Positions 24,201-32,494 of a stretch of 64,000 bases of DNA are shown piece after piece. The notes below the pieces were generated by a model, which was given only the letters and a program-made list of their open reading frames with translations, did not search any database and was not told where the DNA came from. The stretch comes from Duncaniella freteri (GTDB lineage Bacteria > Bacteroidota > Bacteroidia > Bacteroidales > Muribaculaceae). How positions within the stretch are numbered: the first letter of the stretch is position 1; every line of letters starts with the position of its first letter. A program made the translations under genes and the position numbers. Where the stretch lies: the NCBI RefSeq assembly GCF_004766125.1, contig NZ_SJSA01000003.1, positions 1 through 64,000 of the forward strand, in the 5' to 3' direction.

Positions 24201-25862
24201 CCGGCTCTGAACGAAACGGAACTGCAAACTCTCGTCTCCGACAAGCATCTGCATTGTTCGGACTGCTATTGGATTTATTGAGTTCGTGAAGTTGTCGAGC
24301 AAGGCATCTTCAAGCATCGACATCGTTTCGGTTGCATCGCGGAATCTGCGTTTTGTGAATCGTATCGCATCGCCGTGAGCTTCATCAATCTTCACTTCGT
24401 TTTGGTCTATCTCTTTCAGTTTTGAGCTTACACTTGTTCCGCGAGATTCGTTTGAGATAGTGATGATTGGCGAATATGGAGATGATAGATTTTCTTTTAT
24501 GCCTACGATTCGGATAGGCACGCCGTCTTTTGCAAACTGTTCGTCAGTAAAGAGTATATAGCTTCCGATTTTAAGACGGCCGCCGATGCGCAACCAATTC
24601 TTTTTAGTGTAGAGCGACTGAAGCTCTCCGCTAAAAGTAAATTTCGGGTCTTCGTTCTCGTACAAGTATCGCGCCGCTTCTCTGAACATCTCCCAAGATG
24701 CGCCGGATTTGTCGGCATCGTTGCGTATGTATTCGTTAGGCAGCATGATTCCGAAGACAGCGTACTTATCGCCGACTTGTGGAATGTAAGACGCATTCGG
24801 CATTGTAATGCCGTCTATCTCTTGCGGTTTGAGTTCAAAACGCCGCTTATCGTGGTCGTACTTAAATTCAAACTGCTTTTCATCTCCGGCAAGCATTCCG
24901 CTTTGAAAGATGATTGTAGCTGTTTCGCCCTCAATCAGATAGTCGTTGAAGTTAAGATTGCTCGGTATCGTGTTATCCACAAAGTCATACCAATTCTTAT
25001 TTGCATCGACTGTCACGACTGAAGTAACTTCGCCGACACGAGAGGGGTATATTTCCGAACAATCGAAGCTATCCTCTTTGCGTGCTGAAGATATTATGTC
25101 GTAGCGTTCTATGAAGTAACCGTCACTGTCGGCTTTATAGACACGCCCCTCATATTCGAGCGTCTGACCTTTCGGGAGCAATAAGTCCGGCGCACCATAC
25201 TTGGAGCGGTCTATATTTCGTGAGCCGCCTTGAACGTAGAGCCTCTTGACCGGCACTTGTCCGCTGTCGGTCGAGCGTCCGACACCCGGTTTGAATCCGT
25301 TGCCTTTGCCGTAGCCAAGCGGCAGTGGGTCATTCTTGAAGTATTCTACTTTACGAAGATGAATCACCTTACCTATGATTTCAAACTCCGTGTTAAACAC
25401 TTCTGCCACACTCTGTAACGCTGCATCGCAATATGAATGATTAAACTCAACCGTCTTTTCGGTCACGTCAATACATTCGCCCACACTCCAGCCACCTCCG
25501 GCGCGTTGATTGAGATTCGCAACGATTATCTCAATAAACTCGTGAGGCTTTGCGCACAACGACCACTTCAAGCGGTGGTCTACTGTGTTGCGCATTTTGT
25601 ATTCGCCGAGCAATTCGGATGGGTCGCCAAGCGTCAGAGTGTATTCAAGCCTACGAGTTCCGCTTTTCTTGAAGTTCTCCGGCTTGTTGAGCGTATAGAC
25701 TTCGCCTTGATACTCGCACCAAGCTCCGACCGGGATTTCGATAAATTCCGGCATCGAAAATTTGAGTGTTAGAGTGGTCTTCTCTCCAAGGGCACGGTAG
25801 CGGTAAGAACTATCGTCCTCGTAGATTTTTAGAGTCTTGTTATTGAAATGGAGCGTTATCAT
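21255..25862 (-). CDS. very large tail protein, adsorption/host-specificity type
   Basis: 1535 residues. The N-terminal 350 residues (LHFNNKTLKIYEDDSSYRYR..., LTLGDPSELLGEYKMRN) look like the baseplate-hub/Tal N-domain of siphophages. Later come segments shaped like carbohydrate-binding repeats: YRGVWNSQTTYYKGDLVSYN...YVCIAP and YAADKSYSVGALVRYNNRYYKAI, both with the Trp/Tyr pattern of ChBD/CBM5-12 modules, and a short collagen-like GVDGKPGKDGKSP. The C-terminus (VSGSNQTVYLSYNHTIVV...YLPSNPYEGQ) resembles a fibre tip. Its likely place is the tail tip, binding a host surface glycan. Confidence 0.65.
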   Translation of the reverse strand: MITLHFNNKTLKIYEDDSSYRYRALGEKTTLTLKFSMPEFIEIPVGAWCEYQGEVYTLNKPENFKKSGTRRLEYTLTLGDPSELLGEYKMRNTVDHRLKWSLCAKPHEFIEIIVANLNQRAGGGWSVGECIDVTEKTVEFNHSYCDAALQSVAEVFNTEFEIIGKVIHLRKVEYFKNDPLPLGYGKGNGFKPGVGRSTDSGQVPVKRLYVQGGSRNIDRSKYGAPDLLLPKGQTLEYEGRVYKADSDGYFIERYDIISSARKEDSFDCSEIYPSRVGEVTSVVTVDANKNWYDFVDNTIPSNLNFNDYLIEGETATIIFQSGMLAGDEKQFEFKYDHDKRRFELKPQEIDGITMPNASYIPQVGDKYAVFGIMLPNEYIRNDADKSGASWEMFREAARYLYENEDPKFTFSGELQSLYTKKNWLRIGGRLKIGSYILFTDEQFAKDGVPIRIVGIKENLSSPYSPIITISNESRGTSVSSKLKEIDQNEVKIDEAHGDAIRFTKRRFRDATETMSMLEDALLDNFTNSINPIAVRTMQMLVGDESLQFRFVQSRTSLVAVGFNITYNDTTKQLSCPHGYLQHLTLGINTLAPSHTPNEYLIWEMNGYQSPQLTDGSKQYYLYARVHRTNTSAVGSFLLSPTAIAMKQEANYYHLLVGVLNSEYDGERSFATLYGFTEILPGRVTTDKVVSADGNSFFDMLANAFKLGNKLRFNINGDNKLILNGTMVQSESGDEFPVPCYRGVWNSQTTYYKGDLVSYNDGRGTSMYVCIAPSYCTGRVPGGDDNAYWSLYASQGTNGDWSKLIYRYSINRPTTPEGNSPAGWSDTPDKDTITFNHGSTFTYKDGYRVSPATADGNLSKNRISFTTRTANQTIAIELVVSSEENYDFGILGILDDAGMTRTTNYAARISGKKSEVFYVNVPTPGSHFVEVGYAKDSSTSQNEDCVKYRILTVENCWVSVGRFNGMSKNVGAWSVPVPFSIDTTDTERIYLLSDSDTVPGTPYSDPHIDDYVPPLTNNEYAADKSYSVGALVRYNNRYYKAIKASSSGNAHNPSDSTYWTVVNSWTDNPSGVTYTHQYEFESVRYKRDGVWGAFSTPTLWLRYALNGDFTEYRYAVNGSKASAPALASKNRNPSGWSVGQPTLGTLQYMWRTFAKISGETNELLSDWSSPVRVTPYDGVDGKPGKDGKSPVLVFCGKYDNTKTYYGNEHRLDAVKYGNEYYIARIDAGTFSGVTPDSTSKWNSFGASFESIATNLLLAEGANIGDWFIKAGQIVSTLDDTAANRILLQVGRYVGSTFIYEPKIILETDTSSGDHIMPGESSRGAVVTLDATSGLVETRSKQNYDVSYMSPSGIFANRAGTEAMSATTGRTFRASLVGLGFANVDKSEWNIDKLSTLVMGVYGSAQNSGTAMAVGGFFDKLYAHGLILHRRAVSGSNQTVYLSYNHTIVVGYTSDQATVYLPSNPYEGQVIFVKQWWTGSMRFKPRSGHHIYDDATENDYYDFSEGQGGMFVFSIGYVTSGNTTTKKESWLVSRWKY

Positions 25863-25873
25863 GTGGGTGTCGA

Positions 25874-26290
25874 TTATTCGATGTTTAATTCTTCACAGTC
25901 CGCGTCAACCTGTGATTTGATGGAATCGCGCTGCGTGAGGAATGCTTTGTATGCGTTGATGGCAGACTGTGCCTTTTCGCCGGTTTTGGAGCCGAAACAA
26001 CCGAGCTGCGCGGCGTTGTAGTCGTTGATTAACTTCTGTTCGCGATTGTTCGGCCACATAGCGGAAATGACGGCTTCGAGTATGGCGTTACTTGACACCG
26101 GCGACCACACAACGACTTCCAGGCACGAGTACTGCGTGCCGCTCTCCTGCGCGTTGGCTGTTTCGCCGTCAGCGGCTGAATGTTCAGTTGCGGGCTTTGC
26201 TTCTTCTTGAATGTCCCAACGGTAGAGATAGCTTCCGTTGCCGACTGCCTCCAGAGTAGAAGGCATTTCATCGTAAAATGCACGTTTCAT
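25874..26290 (-). CDS. hypothetical protein between the reverse transcriptase and the tail-tip gene
   Basis: 138 residues, overlapping the 3' end of the reverse transcriptase gene by 23 bases. The N-terminal half (GSYLYRWDIQEE, CLEVVVWSPVSSNAILEAVISAMWPNN) is soluble alpha/beta; the C-terminal half is helical. Family not recognised. Co-translation with the reverse transcriptase may just reflect gene packing. Confidence 0.55.
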   Translation of the reverse strand: MKRAFYDEMPSTLEAVGNGSYLYRWDIQEEAKPATEHSAADGETANAQESGTQYSCLEVVVWSPVSSNAILEAVISAMWPNNREQKLINDYNAAQLGCFGSKTGEKAQSAINAYKAFLTQRDSIKSQVDADCEELNIE

Positions 26291-27293
26291 AAAATTGGGG
26301 TTTGATGATTGTTTTTAGTAGATGTTTTGAGTTGCATACTTTCGCCCATCCAAACCAACTGCAAAGCTGTTGTTTGTAATCGGCGGCGGATATGTCACTG
26401 CGTTTGTTCAATCGGGCTGCTGCGCGGCAAAAATTCTTCTTGATGCCTTTGCGTATCAGCGTCTGATTGTGATAGAAGACGAAACCGACAAAATCCAATC
26501 CGCGACCGTGTTTGTCGTTTCGGCTCTCGGCGATTGGAAACACTTGCTCATTACCCTTTAGATTCAATTTGAGTGTAGCGAGGTATGCTTTTATGTCTTT
26601 GAGCAACGCTTGAAGTTCCTCTTTGCTCGATGAGAGAAACACCATATCGTCAGCATATCGGAAATAATACTTTATACGCTTGACTTCTTTAATCCAATGG
26701 TCGAAGTAAGCAAGCATGAGATTGGCGAAGTATTGGCTTAGGTAGTTTCCGATAGGCACGCCGTCAGTGCTGTCAATTATCGTGTCTAAGAGTTTGAGCG
26801 TGTCGGCGCATTTGATTTTTCGCCGGACAACTTGCTTCAGTATGTCGTGGTCAATAGACGGATAGAACTTGCGCACGTCTATTTTAAGGCAATAGCGCGT
26901 GTTCTCTTTGTCGCGAAGTGCTTTCTTGACTTTCCGCATTGCGCCGTGAATGCCGCGACCTTTGATGCAACTGTATGTGTCAACTGTAAATGTTGATACC
27001 CAAATAGGCTCTAACACATTCATTATTGCATGGTGGAGTATGCGGTCGGGATAGTACGGCAGTCGGAAAATCAATCGTTCTTTCGGCTCGTAGATTGTGA
27101 ATGTCGAATAGGGCGAATTGACAAACGCCCGATTCTTCAGTTGCTCGTGAAGCGCGATGATGTTGGCTTCACGGTTCTTGTCGTGAAGTCGCACACCGTA
27201 GGAGCGAAGTTTTCCGCGCCTCGCCTTTTCATCGGCAAGTCGAAGATTCTCCAATGAGATTATTTTCTCATATAAGTTTCCTATTCGCTTCAT
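26268..27293 (-). CDS. diversity-generating retroelement reverse transcriptase
   Basis: 341 residues. RT motifs are intact: KIDVRKFYPSID (motif A, Asp139), IGNYLSQ (181-187), the I/VGxxxSQ signature that marks DGR enzymes where other RTs have QGxxxSP, and FRYADDMVF (YADD, 213-216). The length is that of DGR RTs without extra domains. With the template repeat 138 bases upstream and the variable repeat further up on the same strand, it should copy the template RNA with adenine-directed errors and supply cDNA that replaces the variable repeat. Confidence 0.95.
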   Translation of the reverse strand: MKRIGNLYEKIISLENLRLADEKARRGKLRSYGVRLHDKNREANIIALHEQLKNRAFVNSPYSTFTIYEPKERLIFRLPYYPDRILHHAIMNVLEPIWVSTFTVDTYSCIKGRGIHGAMRKVKKALRDKENTRYCLKIDVRKFYPSIDHDILKQVVRRKIKCADTLKLLDTIIDSTDGVPIGNYLSQYFANLMLAYFDHWIKEVKRIKYYFRYADDMVFLSSSKEELQALLKDIKAYLATLKLNLKGNEQVFPIAESRNDKHGRGLDFVGFVFYHNQTLIRKGIKKNFCRAAARLNKRSDISAADYKQQLCSWFGWAKVCNSKHLLKTIIKPQFYETCILR

Positions 27294-27430
27294 TCGCTTT
27301 GCTTTTCATTGTTGGGGCTTTTAGCAACGCGGATTACTCCGCGCTGCTTACTAACTCCGTTTTGAGGTGATGTTTTTTGCCAAGGGGCAGGGTCATTGCT
27401 CCGAGTTTTGTATATTTTTTACCAAATTGA

Positions 27431-27546
27431 AAATCATTGACGGGATCTGATATTCGCATTCGTATTCGAGGGCGTGTTATTCGAGTTCGCATACGCAAAA
27501 CCGGCATTCGCGCTGTTATTCGCATTACCGCTGAAAAGGACACCGC
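27431..27546 (-). repeat. DGR template repeat (TR)
   Basis: 116 bases between the accessory gene and the reverse transcriptase gene. Read on the minus strand it is full of AAT/AAC (Asn) codons, as in other DGR templates. Aligned without gaps to 27998-28113, it differs at 22 positions, and every one is an adenine in the template strand; all C, G and T positions are identical. It is presumably transcribed with its flanks as the template RNA. Confidence 0.95.
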
Positions 27547-27568
27547 AAGAGCAATCAACCTTATATCG

Positions 27569-27928
27569 TCACTCGAAGTAATATCGGTTGCCGTTCACTT
27601 TGAGGGTCACTCTGCGAGGAAAAGCGTTGCGCTTCTTAATCTCGTTGAGAACGTATCGTATATCACGCGAGTTGGTAAAGAACTTTCGAGCGTCTTTCTC
27701 CGGGTCTTCAAGATTCATCTTGATTTTCACGAGGACGCGATTCTCGCCAAACTTCGTCTTCATTCCCTCGAAGAAGTCACACACCCAAAAAGTGGTGTTG
27801 ATGAGATGCTGCTGATTCGTTTCTTTGCAGTTGAACTGCTTGTTTGTTTCGTCAGCCGGAATTTGGAGGAAGTCAAGTGAGCCATCATCGACTCTCTCTT
27901 TGTTTTCGATTTCTTGTTTATTTTCCAT
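27569..27928 (-). CDS. DGR-locus accessory protein of unknown family
   Basis: 119 residues, located where avd lies in many DGRs, between the target gene and the template repeat. It does not look like Avd: it lacks the basic four-helix pattern and instead has LVKIKMNLEDPEKDARKFF...IRYVLNEIKKRN followed by a short beta-like end, RRVTLKVNGNRYYFE. The mixed alpha/beta pattern and basic C-terminus would suit nucleic-acid binding. It may replace Avd or be an unrelated passenger. Confidence 0.6.
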   Translation of the reverse strand: MENKQEIENKERVDDGSLDFLQIPADETNKQFNCKETNQQHLINTTFWVCDFFEGMKTKFGENRVLVKIKMNLEDPEKDARKFFTNSRDIRYVLNEIKKRNAFPRRVTLKVNGNRYYFE

Positions 27929-27982
27929 TGCGTTGTGGATTATTATGTTACTTGTCGTATTTTGTGGGCGCGGCGTGCCGTG

Positions 27983-29425
27983 TTACGCTTGGGGGATAAA
28001 GCAAAGACGGGAGCCGAAATCCGCAGACGTATCCGAGGGCGTGTCAGACGAGTACGCATACGCAAAACCGGCATACGCGCCGCAATACGCAGCACCGCCG
28101 AAAAGGACACCGCGCAGAGCTTCAGCCGTTGGAATGTTCGTATAGTGGTAGTCACAGAAATACGTTGTCGAGCCTGCGCCGGAGCTTACAGAAGGCATAA
28201 TGTCGCCGTGTTCGCCAAAGATGATTTCTTTGACATATCCCTCGTTTCGAGCTTCATTGCCGACATGAGCATAGCCGGTGTAATTGCTATCTGTAAACTT
28301 TGTCGGGTCTGCACACACGAATACCTTGCTAAGTCCGTCACCGGTCGGGGTGTTCGGGCTGATACGCACGTTGATTCCGTCAGTCCATTGCCAAATGTGA
28401 CCGAACGGATTTTCAACGCCGCGATAGCGAGGCACACTGAATGTTTTAAGCACATCACCGGCTTCATTGTGCGCTTCATAGGCTACGATGCCCGAATTGT
28501 TGCCGAGGCTGTCAGTGTGACCGCATGGAACGAAAGGATGATTACCGTTAAAATTGCTCCAACTGCTCCAATCCCACGTTGTCACGCCATCGCCTAAGCC
28601 ACCTTGCGCATAGCCGTTAGCGTCTTTTGCCGCGTTGTATGCGGCTTGGCTGTCGAGCGTTGCATACTCAATCACAAAGAGCCAATAGAGCGTCTTTTGT
28701 GCTTCGTAGGTCATGCAGTTCCACTCGGTGCTTCCGGCTTTGCGGTTACGCGCATAGGTGCGGAAGTTCGTGCGGCTGATTTGAGTGACCGGGCGACCGA
28801 GTGCCGAGCGGTATGTGCCATCCCATGCACTCTGATTGCCGCACCCTCTGAAGTCGGCAGAATCATTCACGACTGATGAAAGTTTGTTGCCGGTGCGCTG
28901 CAACGATGCTTCATAGGCAGACACGTACATTTTAGGCACGTGGTGATAGCCGGGAAGTGGATGTTCTGATATTTTCACGCGCTGTATGTTGCCGCTCGTT
29001 TCAAACTTGCGGTAGTGGTCAGGGATTTCGACCATGACTTGACCGCGTGAGCCGTCACGAGTCGAGCCGAGCCACGATTCCGGCGGCAGATACTCAACAA
29101 CTTCGCTGTCATCATTCAGCAAGCAACCTTTCATGCGGTTGTGAATCGGGAGTGAGCGGTGCAAGTCCATGTTGCCGATGCGTGTGCAAGCCGGAGATGA
29201 AACGGTCTTGTCGCGCTCTATGCCGTAGGCGCACTGGCTCTCCAAATAAGGGAGCATCGTAGCGAGTGCGGCTTTCTTGCTCTCTCCGTCTTCGTCAATA
29301 ACGTGAGTTACGAGCTTGAACGGATTGGTACCGTTGACTTCCGGCAGGTCTTGAATGCGTTTGCCGGACTGAAACGCTGCAAGCATCTGAATTACGCCTG
29401 CTTCTTGGTCTGATGTTAATGCCAT
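27983..29425 (-). CDS. DGR variable protein, C-type-lectin-fold tail fibre tip
   Basis: 480 residues. The C-terminal 200 residues (FGHIWQWTDGINVRI, NEARNEGYVKEIIFGEHGDIMPS, GVLFGGAAYCGAYAGFAYAYS...GSRLCFIPQA) fit the FGE-sulfatase-like C-type lectin fold of DGR targets: a Trp-rich core, then GVLFGG and a terminal RLCF. The variable repeat covers residues about 438-476. Template-encoded residues at variable sites are mainly Asn; here they have become Tyr, Asp, Ser, Ala, Cys, Gly, Phe and Leu. It lies among tail genes, so it should be a receptor-binding protein that changes host range. Confidence 0.9.
   Translation of the reverse strand: MALTSDQEAGVIQMLAAFQSGKRIQDLPEVNGTNPFKLVTHVIDEDGESKKAALATMLPYLESQCAYGIERDKTVSSPACTRIGNMDLHRSLPIHNRMKGCLLNDDSEVVEYLPPESWLGSTRDGSRGQVMVEIPDHYRKFETSGNIQRVKISEHPLPGYHHVPKMYVSAYEASLQRTGNKLSSVVNDSADFRGCGNQSAWDGTYRSALGRPVTQISRTNFRTYARNRKAGSTEWNCMTYEAQKTLYWLFVIEYATLDSQAAYNAAKDANGYAQGGLGDGVTTWDWSSWSNFNGNHPFVPCGHTDSLGNNSGIVAYEAHNEAGDVLKTFSVPRYRGVENPFGHIWQWTDGINVRISPNTPTGDGLSKVFVCADPTKFTDSNYTGYAHVGNEARNEGYVKEIIFGEHGDIMPSVSSGAGSTTYFCDYHYTNIPTAEALRGVLFGGAAYCGAYAGFAYAYSSDTPSDTSADFGSRLCFIPQA
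27998..28113 (-). repeat. DGR variable repeat (VR)
   Basis: 116 bases at the 3' end of the target gene, pairing without gaps to the template repeat. The invariant end TCCCGTC followed by TG-TTT is the likely mutagenic-homing start region. A short palindrome CGGCGTGCCG (27971-27980), just after the stop codon, could be the hairpin that many DGRs need next to the repeat. Confidence 0.95.
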
Positions 29426-29442
29426 ATTTTGTTAATTAGAGG

Positions 29443-30195
29443 TTAGTTTAATAGGAAGTTGCCCGATGAGAGAATCATCGCCGTATTGCGGTTGTTGACA
29501 AGCGAGATTCCAGCACATTTTACCCTTATCGAGATTGTCTTATATAGCTGCGTGTTGCCGGTCGGTATCACATGAATCACACTGACACCCTCGTGATTTA
29601 TTGATATTCGACCGTCCGGCGCGACTGATACGGCGTTATTGTCGCTGAGATACATGATGTTAGGCAGTGAGTATTCCGGCTGCAATTTAGCGCGTATGAA
29701 TATCTCGGCAAGATTTCCGAGCGTGAGTTCTTCCGGGTATTCAACCGTCATGCCGGACGGCAGCAATCCAAGCGAGGTAACTTGTGATGCAGCGTCAATC
29801 AGTGCCTGGCATAGTTCGGTTGCCGAGATTGTTTCTTCTTTGGCTGTCTGCGCTTCACTCGCTGCTGTCGTGGCGGCAGCTGCGGCGGCTGAAGCTGCGG
29901 CGGCTTGCGTGTTCGCGTTTCCGGCTGCTGTATTTGCGACATTCGCCATCTGCAACGCTTGCTCCTTTGCGGCGTTTGCATTGGCGGCAGCTGCAAGAGC
30001 TTCAGCGGCAGAAACGACACAAAACCACCACGCGCCATCTGTGACGGCGTGATTTGTATTGCCGTCTTTGATAGACAAATACGCGCCGTTATTATACGAA
30101 ACGAGGTCTAAACGCTCGTATGTGGTCGCGGATGAATATGCACCTTTGGGCGATATTGCGACTTTTCCTAAGTCGATTGAAAGATTACCTGCCAT
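29443..30195 (-). CDS. tail fibre/baseplate upper protein, Ala-rich coiled coil
   Basis: 250 residues. The first 60 (SIDLGKVAISPKGAYSSATTYERLDLV...YLSIKDGNTNHAV) are a small beta domain found at the start of Bacteroidales phage fibre proteins. An Ala/Asn-rich coiled coil follows (ANANAAKEQALQMANVANTAAG), then a beta-rich C-terminus ending in GNFLLN. It probably trimerises and connects the fibre tip to the baseplate. It starts 3 bases beyond the preceding gene. Confidence 0.65.
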   Translation of the reverse strand: MAGNLSIDLGKVAISPKGAYSSATTYERLDLVSYNNGAYLSIKDGNTNHAVTDGAWWFCVVSAAEALAAAANANAAKEQALQMANVANTAAGNANTQAAAASAAAAAATTAASEAQTAKEETISATELCQALIDAASQVTSLGLLPSGMTVEYPEELTLGNLAEIFIRAKLQPEYSLPNIMYLSDNNAVSVAPDGRISINHEGVSVIHVIPTGNTQLYKTISIRVKCAGISLVNNRNTAMILSSGNFLLN

Positions 30196-30198
30196 AGT

Positions 30199-31017
30199 TT
30201 ACTGATATATGAATTTTAAGTGACCGGTTTCATTGTCGAGAACGAATTGATTTTCGGCGATTTGGTCTTGATAGTACATGATAAGGTGCATATCGCTTTC
30301 GTCAACGATGAATGACGGATACAATACACCGCCTTTCGCGAGTACACCGGTATCGACATACTTCTTCGCGGTTTCGTCCCAACGCCACCAATTACCATTT
30401 TCACCCATCTTCGGAGGGTTGTTGGCTTGCTCTTTCGCTCGTCCGGCTTGTTTGTCTGCTTCTTTTGCAGAGTTGTTTGCAGTCGTGGCGGCATTATTGG
30501 CGTTTGTGGCGGCATCGTTAGCGGCTTTCGTTGCTTCTGCGGCAGCTTTCTTTGAAGCATCTACACTATTGGCGGCATCGTTAGCGGCTTTCGTTGCATC
30601 TTCAGCGTTCTTCTTCAGAGTGGCGTGTTCTGTCACTCTGTCGGATTCAGCTTTCGCACGAGCTTGCTCGGCTTGTTTCCGGGCTTTCTCATTGTTTATG
30701 CGTGTCGTTTCATTGCCATTTCGAGTCTGCTCATTTGACAGTCTATCTCGCTCGTTGCTTTGTCTGGTCTGCTCATTGGCTTCGATGGCAGCTCTCGATT
30801 TGTCGGCATTCTGTGCGGCCGTATTTGCTCGTGTCGCTGCTTTGTCGGCATTGCCAATAGCGGTTTCAACACCCGATTTCAACGATGCGATAGTGTCTGC
30901 AATATATTGCAGCGACACGCGGACACTCCGATTGAGAGCGTCAACGCCGATAGTCCACAAACCGTTGAATGCGGTTGACGGAGTAAGCTCCGATATTTTC
31001 TTTCTTATTGCACCCAT
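30199..31017 (-). CDS. tail fibre shaft protein with long coiled coil
   Basis: 272 residues. After a short head (KISELTPSTAFNGLWTIGVDALN) comes about 150 residues of coiled coil: NEQTRQSNERDRLSNEQTRNGNETTR, then repeats of ATKAANDAA. A short beta tip (GENGNWWRWDETAKKYVDTGV) ends it. A 27-bp DNA repeat (30508-30534 and 30571-30597) encodes one repeated heptad block. Typical of trimeric fibre shafts. Confidence 0.65.
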   Translation of the reverse strand: MGAIRKKISELTPSTAFNGLWTIGVDALNRSVRVSLQYIADTIASLKSGVETAIGNADKAATRANTAAQNADKSRAAIEANEQTRQSNERDRLSNEQTRNGNETTRINNEKARKQAEQARAKAESDRVTEHATLKKNAEDATKAANDAANSVDASKKAAAEATKAANDAATNANNAATTANNSAKEADKQAGRAKEQANNPPKMGENGNWWRWDETAKKYVDTGVLAKGGVLYPSFIVDESDMHLIMYYQDQIAENQFVLDNETGHLKFIYQ

Positions 31018-31019
31018 AT

Positions 31020-32009
31020 CTATTCGTGTAGTTTCAAGTTAATTTCTACATCCTCGCTTCCCGGCTCGGTAATGACTATCTCTCCGTCTTCGGTTACAAG
31101 CACGAAATAATTGCCGAGAGGTCGGCAGTTCGTGAATGTGAGCGTAGTGGTAAATTCGCACCAAACCGAGCCATTGCGCCGAATGTCAAACGTCGTCACG
31201 CTGTTGCTCTTATAGTGACATTCGAACTCATCTATCGGGTTGTCGATATATAACTTTCGCGATTCCGGCTTCAATACGACCGCCCAAAAGGAGTACCACC
31301 GTTGCCAAAAGTCCGAAATGCTCGGAGCGTGTATCAACAACTTCAGTCCTACATCTTTCGACTTATACATTACCCAGTCATTGTCATACACGACACCCGG
31401 CGAGTTTTTGACATTGACGGTAAGATTCGCCCTTACATTCGGAGCTTTCTCTATATTGTCATCGGTGCCGTCAAGCACATAGATTCCAAAGCGAGAAAAA
31501 TCTATATCGTCAAGTTCATAGCCTTTCTGCTTGAATCCGGCTGGAGCTGTCGCATACGGCTTATGATTCAATATGATGTTGGAATCGTCCAAATCATCTT
31601 CATTAATGAAGTCGTTAAGCACGACCGGGGGGAAGTCATCTGCGAAGTTGACCGATATTTTGCCGAGATGAATCAGAGCCGACCGCGAGGGGTTTCCGAC
31701 AAGTCGCAACTTGTAAGACTTGGAGAGTTCTGCAAAATGGAATGTGTGATATGATTTGTCCGACAGCAATTCAAAAAGATTGTCGACCATATCAATTTCA
31801 GTGATGCAGAACTGAATCGCGAATGTCTTTGTGTCGAGAATCGGACTTGTGAGGTCGGTTTCCTCGCCGTCATACTCATCCCATTCGGTAGATTCCAACT
31901 TTTTGAAAGAGGGCATCTGTACGAGTGCCTTGTACCCGTACTGTTCAACGAATACGCCATATTCGGCGTAAGCGTCTTTGCCGTCTATCAAAAGTTTGTT
32001 GAACATCAT
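31020..32009 (-). CDS. distal tail (Dit)-like protein
   Basis: 329 residues. The opening LIDGKDAYAEYGVFVEQYGY and the following beta-rich region with RLVGNPSRSALIHLGKISVNFADDFPP resemble the N-domain of siphophage Dit proteins, which form the hexameric ring joining tail tube and tip. It lies between the tape measure side and the fibre genes, the expected place. Overlaps the upstream gene by 4 bases. Confidence 0.6.
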   Translation of the reverse strand: MMFNKLLIDGKDAYAEYGVFVEQYGYKALVQMPSFKKLESTEWDEYDGEETDLTSPILDTKTFAIQFCITEIDMVDNLFELLSDKSYHTFHFAELSKSYKLRLVGNPSRSALIHLGKISVNFADDFPPVVLNDFINEDDLDDSNIILNHKPYATAPAGFKQKGYELDDIDFSRFGIYVLDGTDDNIEKAPNVRANLTVNVKNSPGVVYDNDWVMYKSKDVGLKLLIHAPSISDFWQRWYSFWAVVLKPESRKLYIDNPIDEFECHYKSNSVTTFDIRRNGSVWCEFTTTLTFTNCRPLGNYFVLVTEDGEIVITEPGSEDVEINLKLHE

Positions 32010-32494
32010 AATACTTTTGCGTTGTCTTGTGTCATTATCGCGACTTGTGATTTTTTGTCATTCTCGATTTTTACTACACTGTACCCGGACGCTATGACCG
32101 TAGCTTTCGCGCCACACATGAGGCAAACGGTATAGGCTGCGGTTTCGCGGCATTTCAGCACGGCGGTGGTATCTCCCACCAAAAAGACATTTCGGACATC
32201 TGTAAGCGTTATTTCTCCACAGTCGATATACACGCCTAACCGCTCCGGGCTGTACGGCTTGAACTTTCGGAATGTATCGAGTTTCGGGAATCCGAAAGTT
32301 GTCATAAACTCCATTCCTTGCACTGTAAACATAAGACGCACCAAGTCCGCGAAATCTTCATAACCGGCAAACATACGGCACTCGGAGAGTTTCCGGGCGA
32401 CATCGTGCCGTCCGGCTCTCTCGCATTGAGCTTGCGCCTTTGCTTTGGCTTTGAGCCAATCTTGCTGTATGGATTTAATAAGCTGATTTATCAT
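32006..32494 (-). CDS. hypothetical tail protein between tape measure and Dit
   Basis: 162 residues, overlapping both neighbours by 4 bases. A helical, basic start (KSIQQDWLKAKAKAQAQCERAGRHDVARKL) leads to a beta-rich part (LGVYIDCGEITLTDVRNVFLVGDTTAVLKC). Family not recognised. The tight packing says it belongs to tail assembly. Confidence 0.6.
   Translation of the reverse strand: MINQLIKSIQQDWLKAKAKAQAQCERAGRHDVARKLSECRMFAGYEDFADLVRLMFTVQGMEFMTTFGFPKLDTFRKFKPYSPERLGVYIDCGEITLTDVRNVFLVGDTTAVLKCRETAAYTVCLMCGAKATVIASGYSVVKIENDKKSQVAIMTQDNAKVL

Noticed and set aside
26268..27293. Reverse transcriptase as part of a retron or group II intron
   Set aside because: IGNYLSQ instead of QGxxxSP, no maturase or endonuclease domain, and a TR/VR pair with adenine-only changes identify a DGR.
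27334..27558. Coding frame over the template repeat
   Set aside because: The stretch is the TR; its reading frame reflects homology to the target gene, not a separate protein.
27914..28597. Plus-strand frame of over 200 codons across the variable repeat
   Set aside because: It mirrors the DGR target gene, has no promoter or coupling, and is Arg/Ile-rich like other antisense frames.
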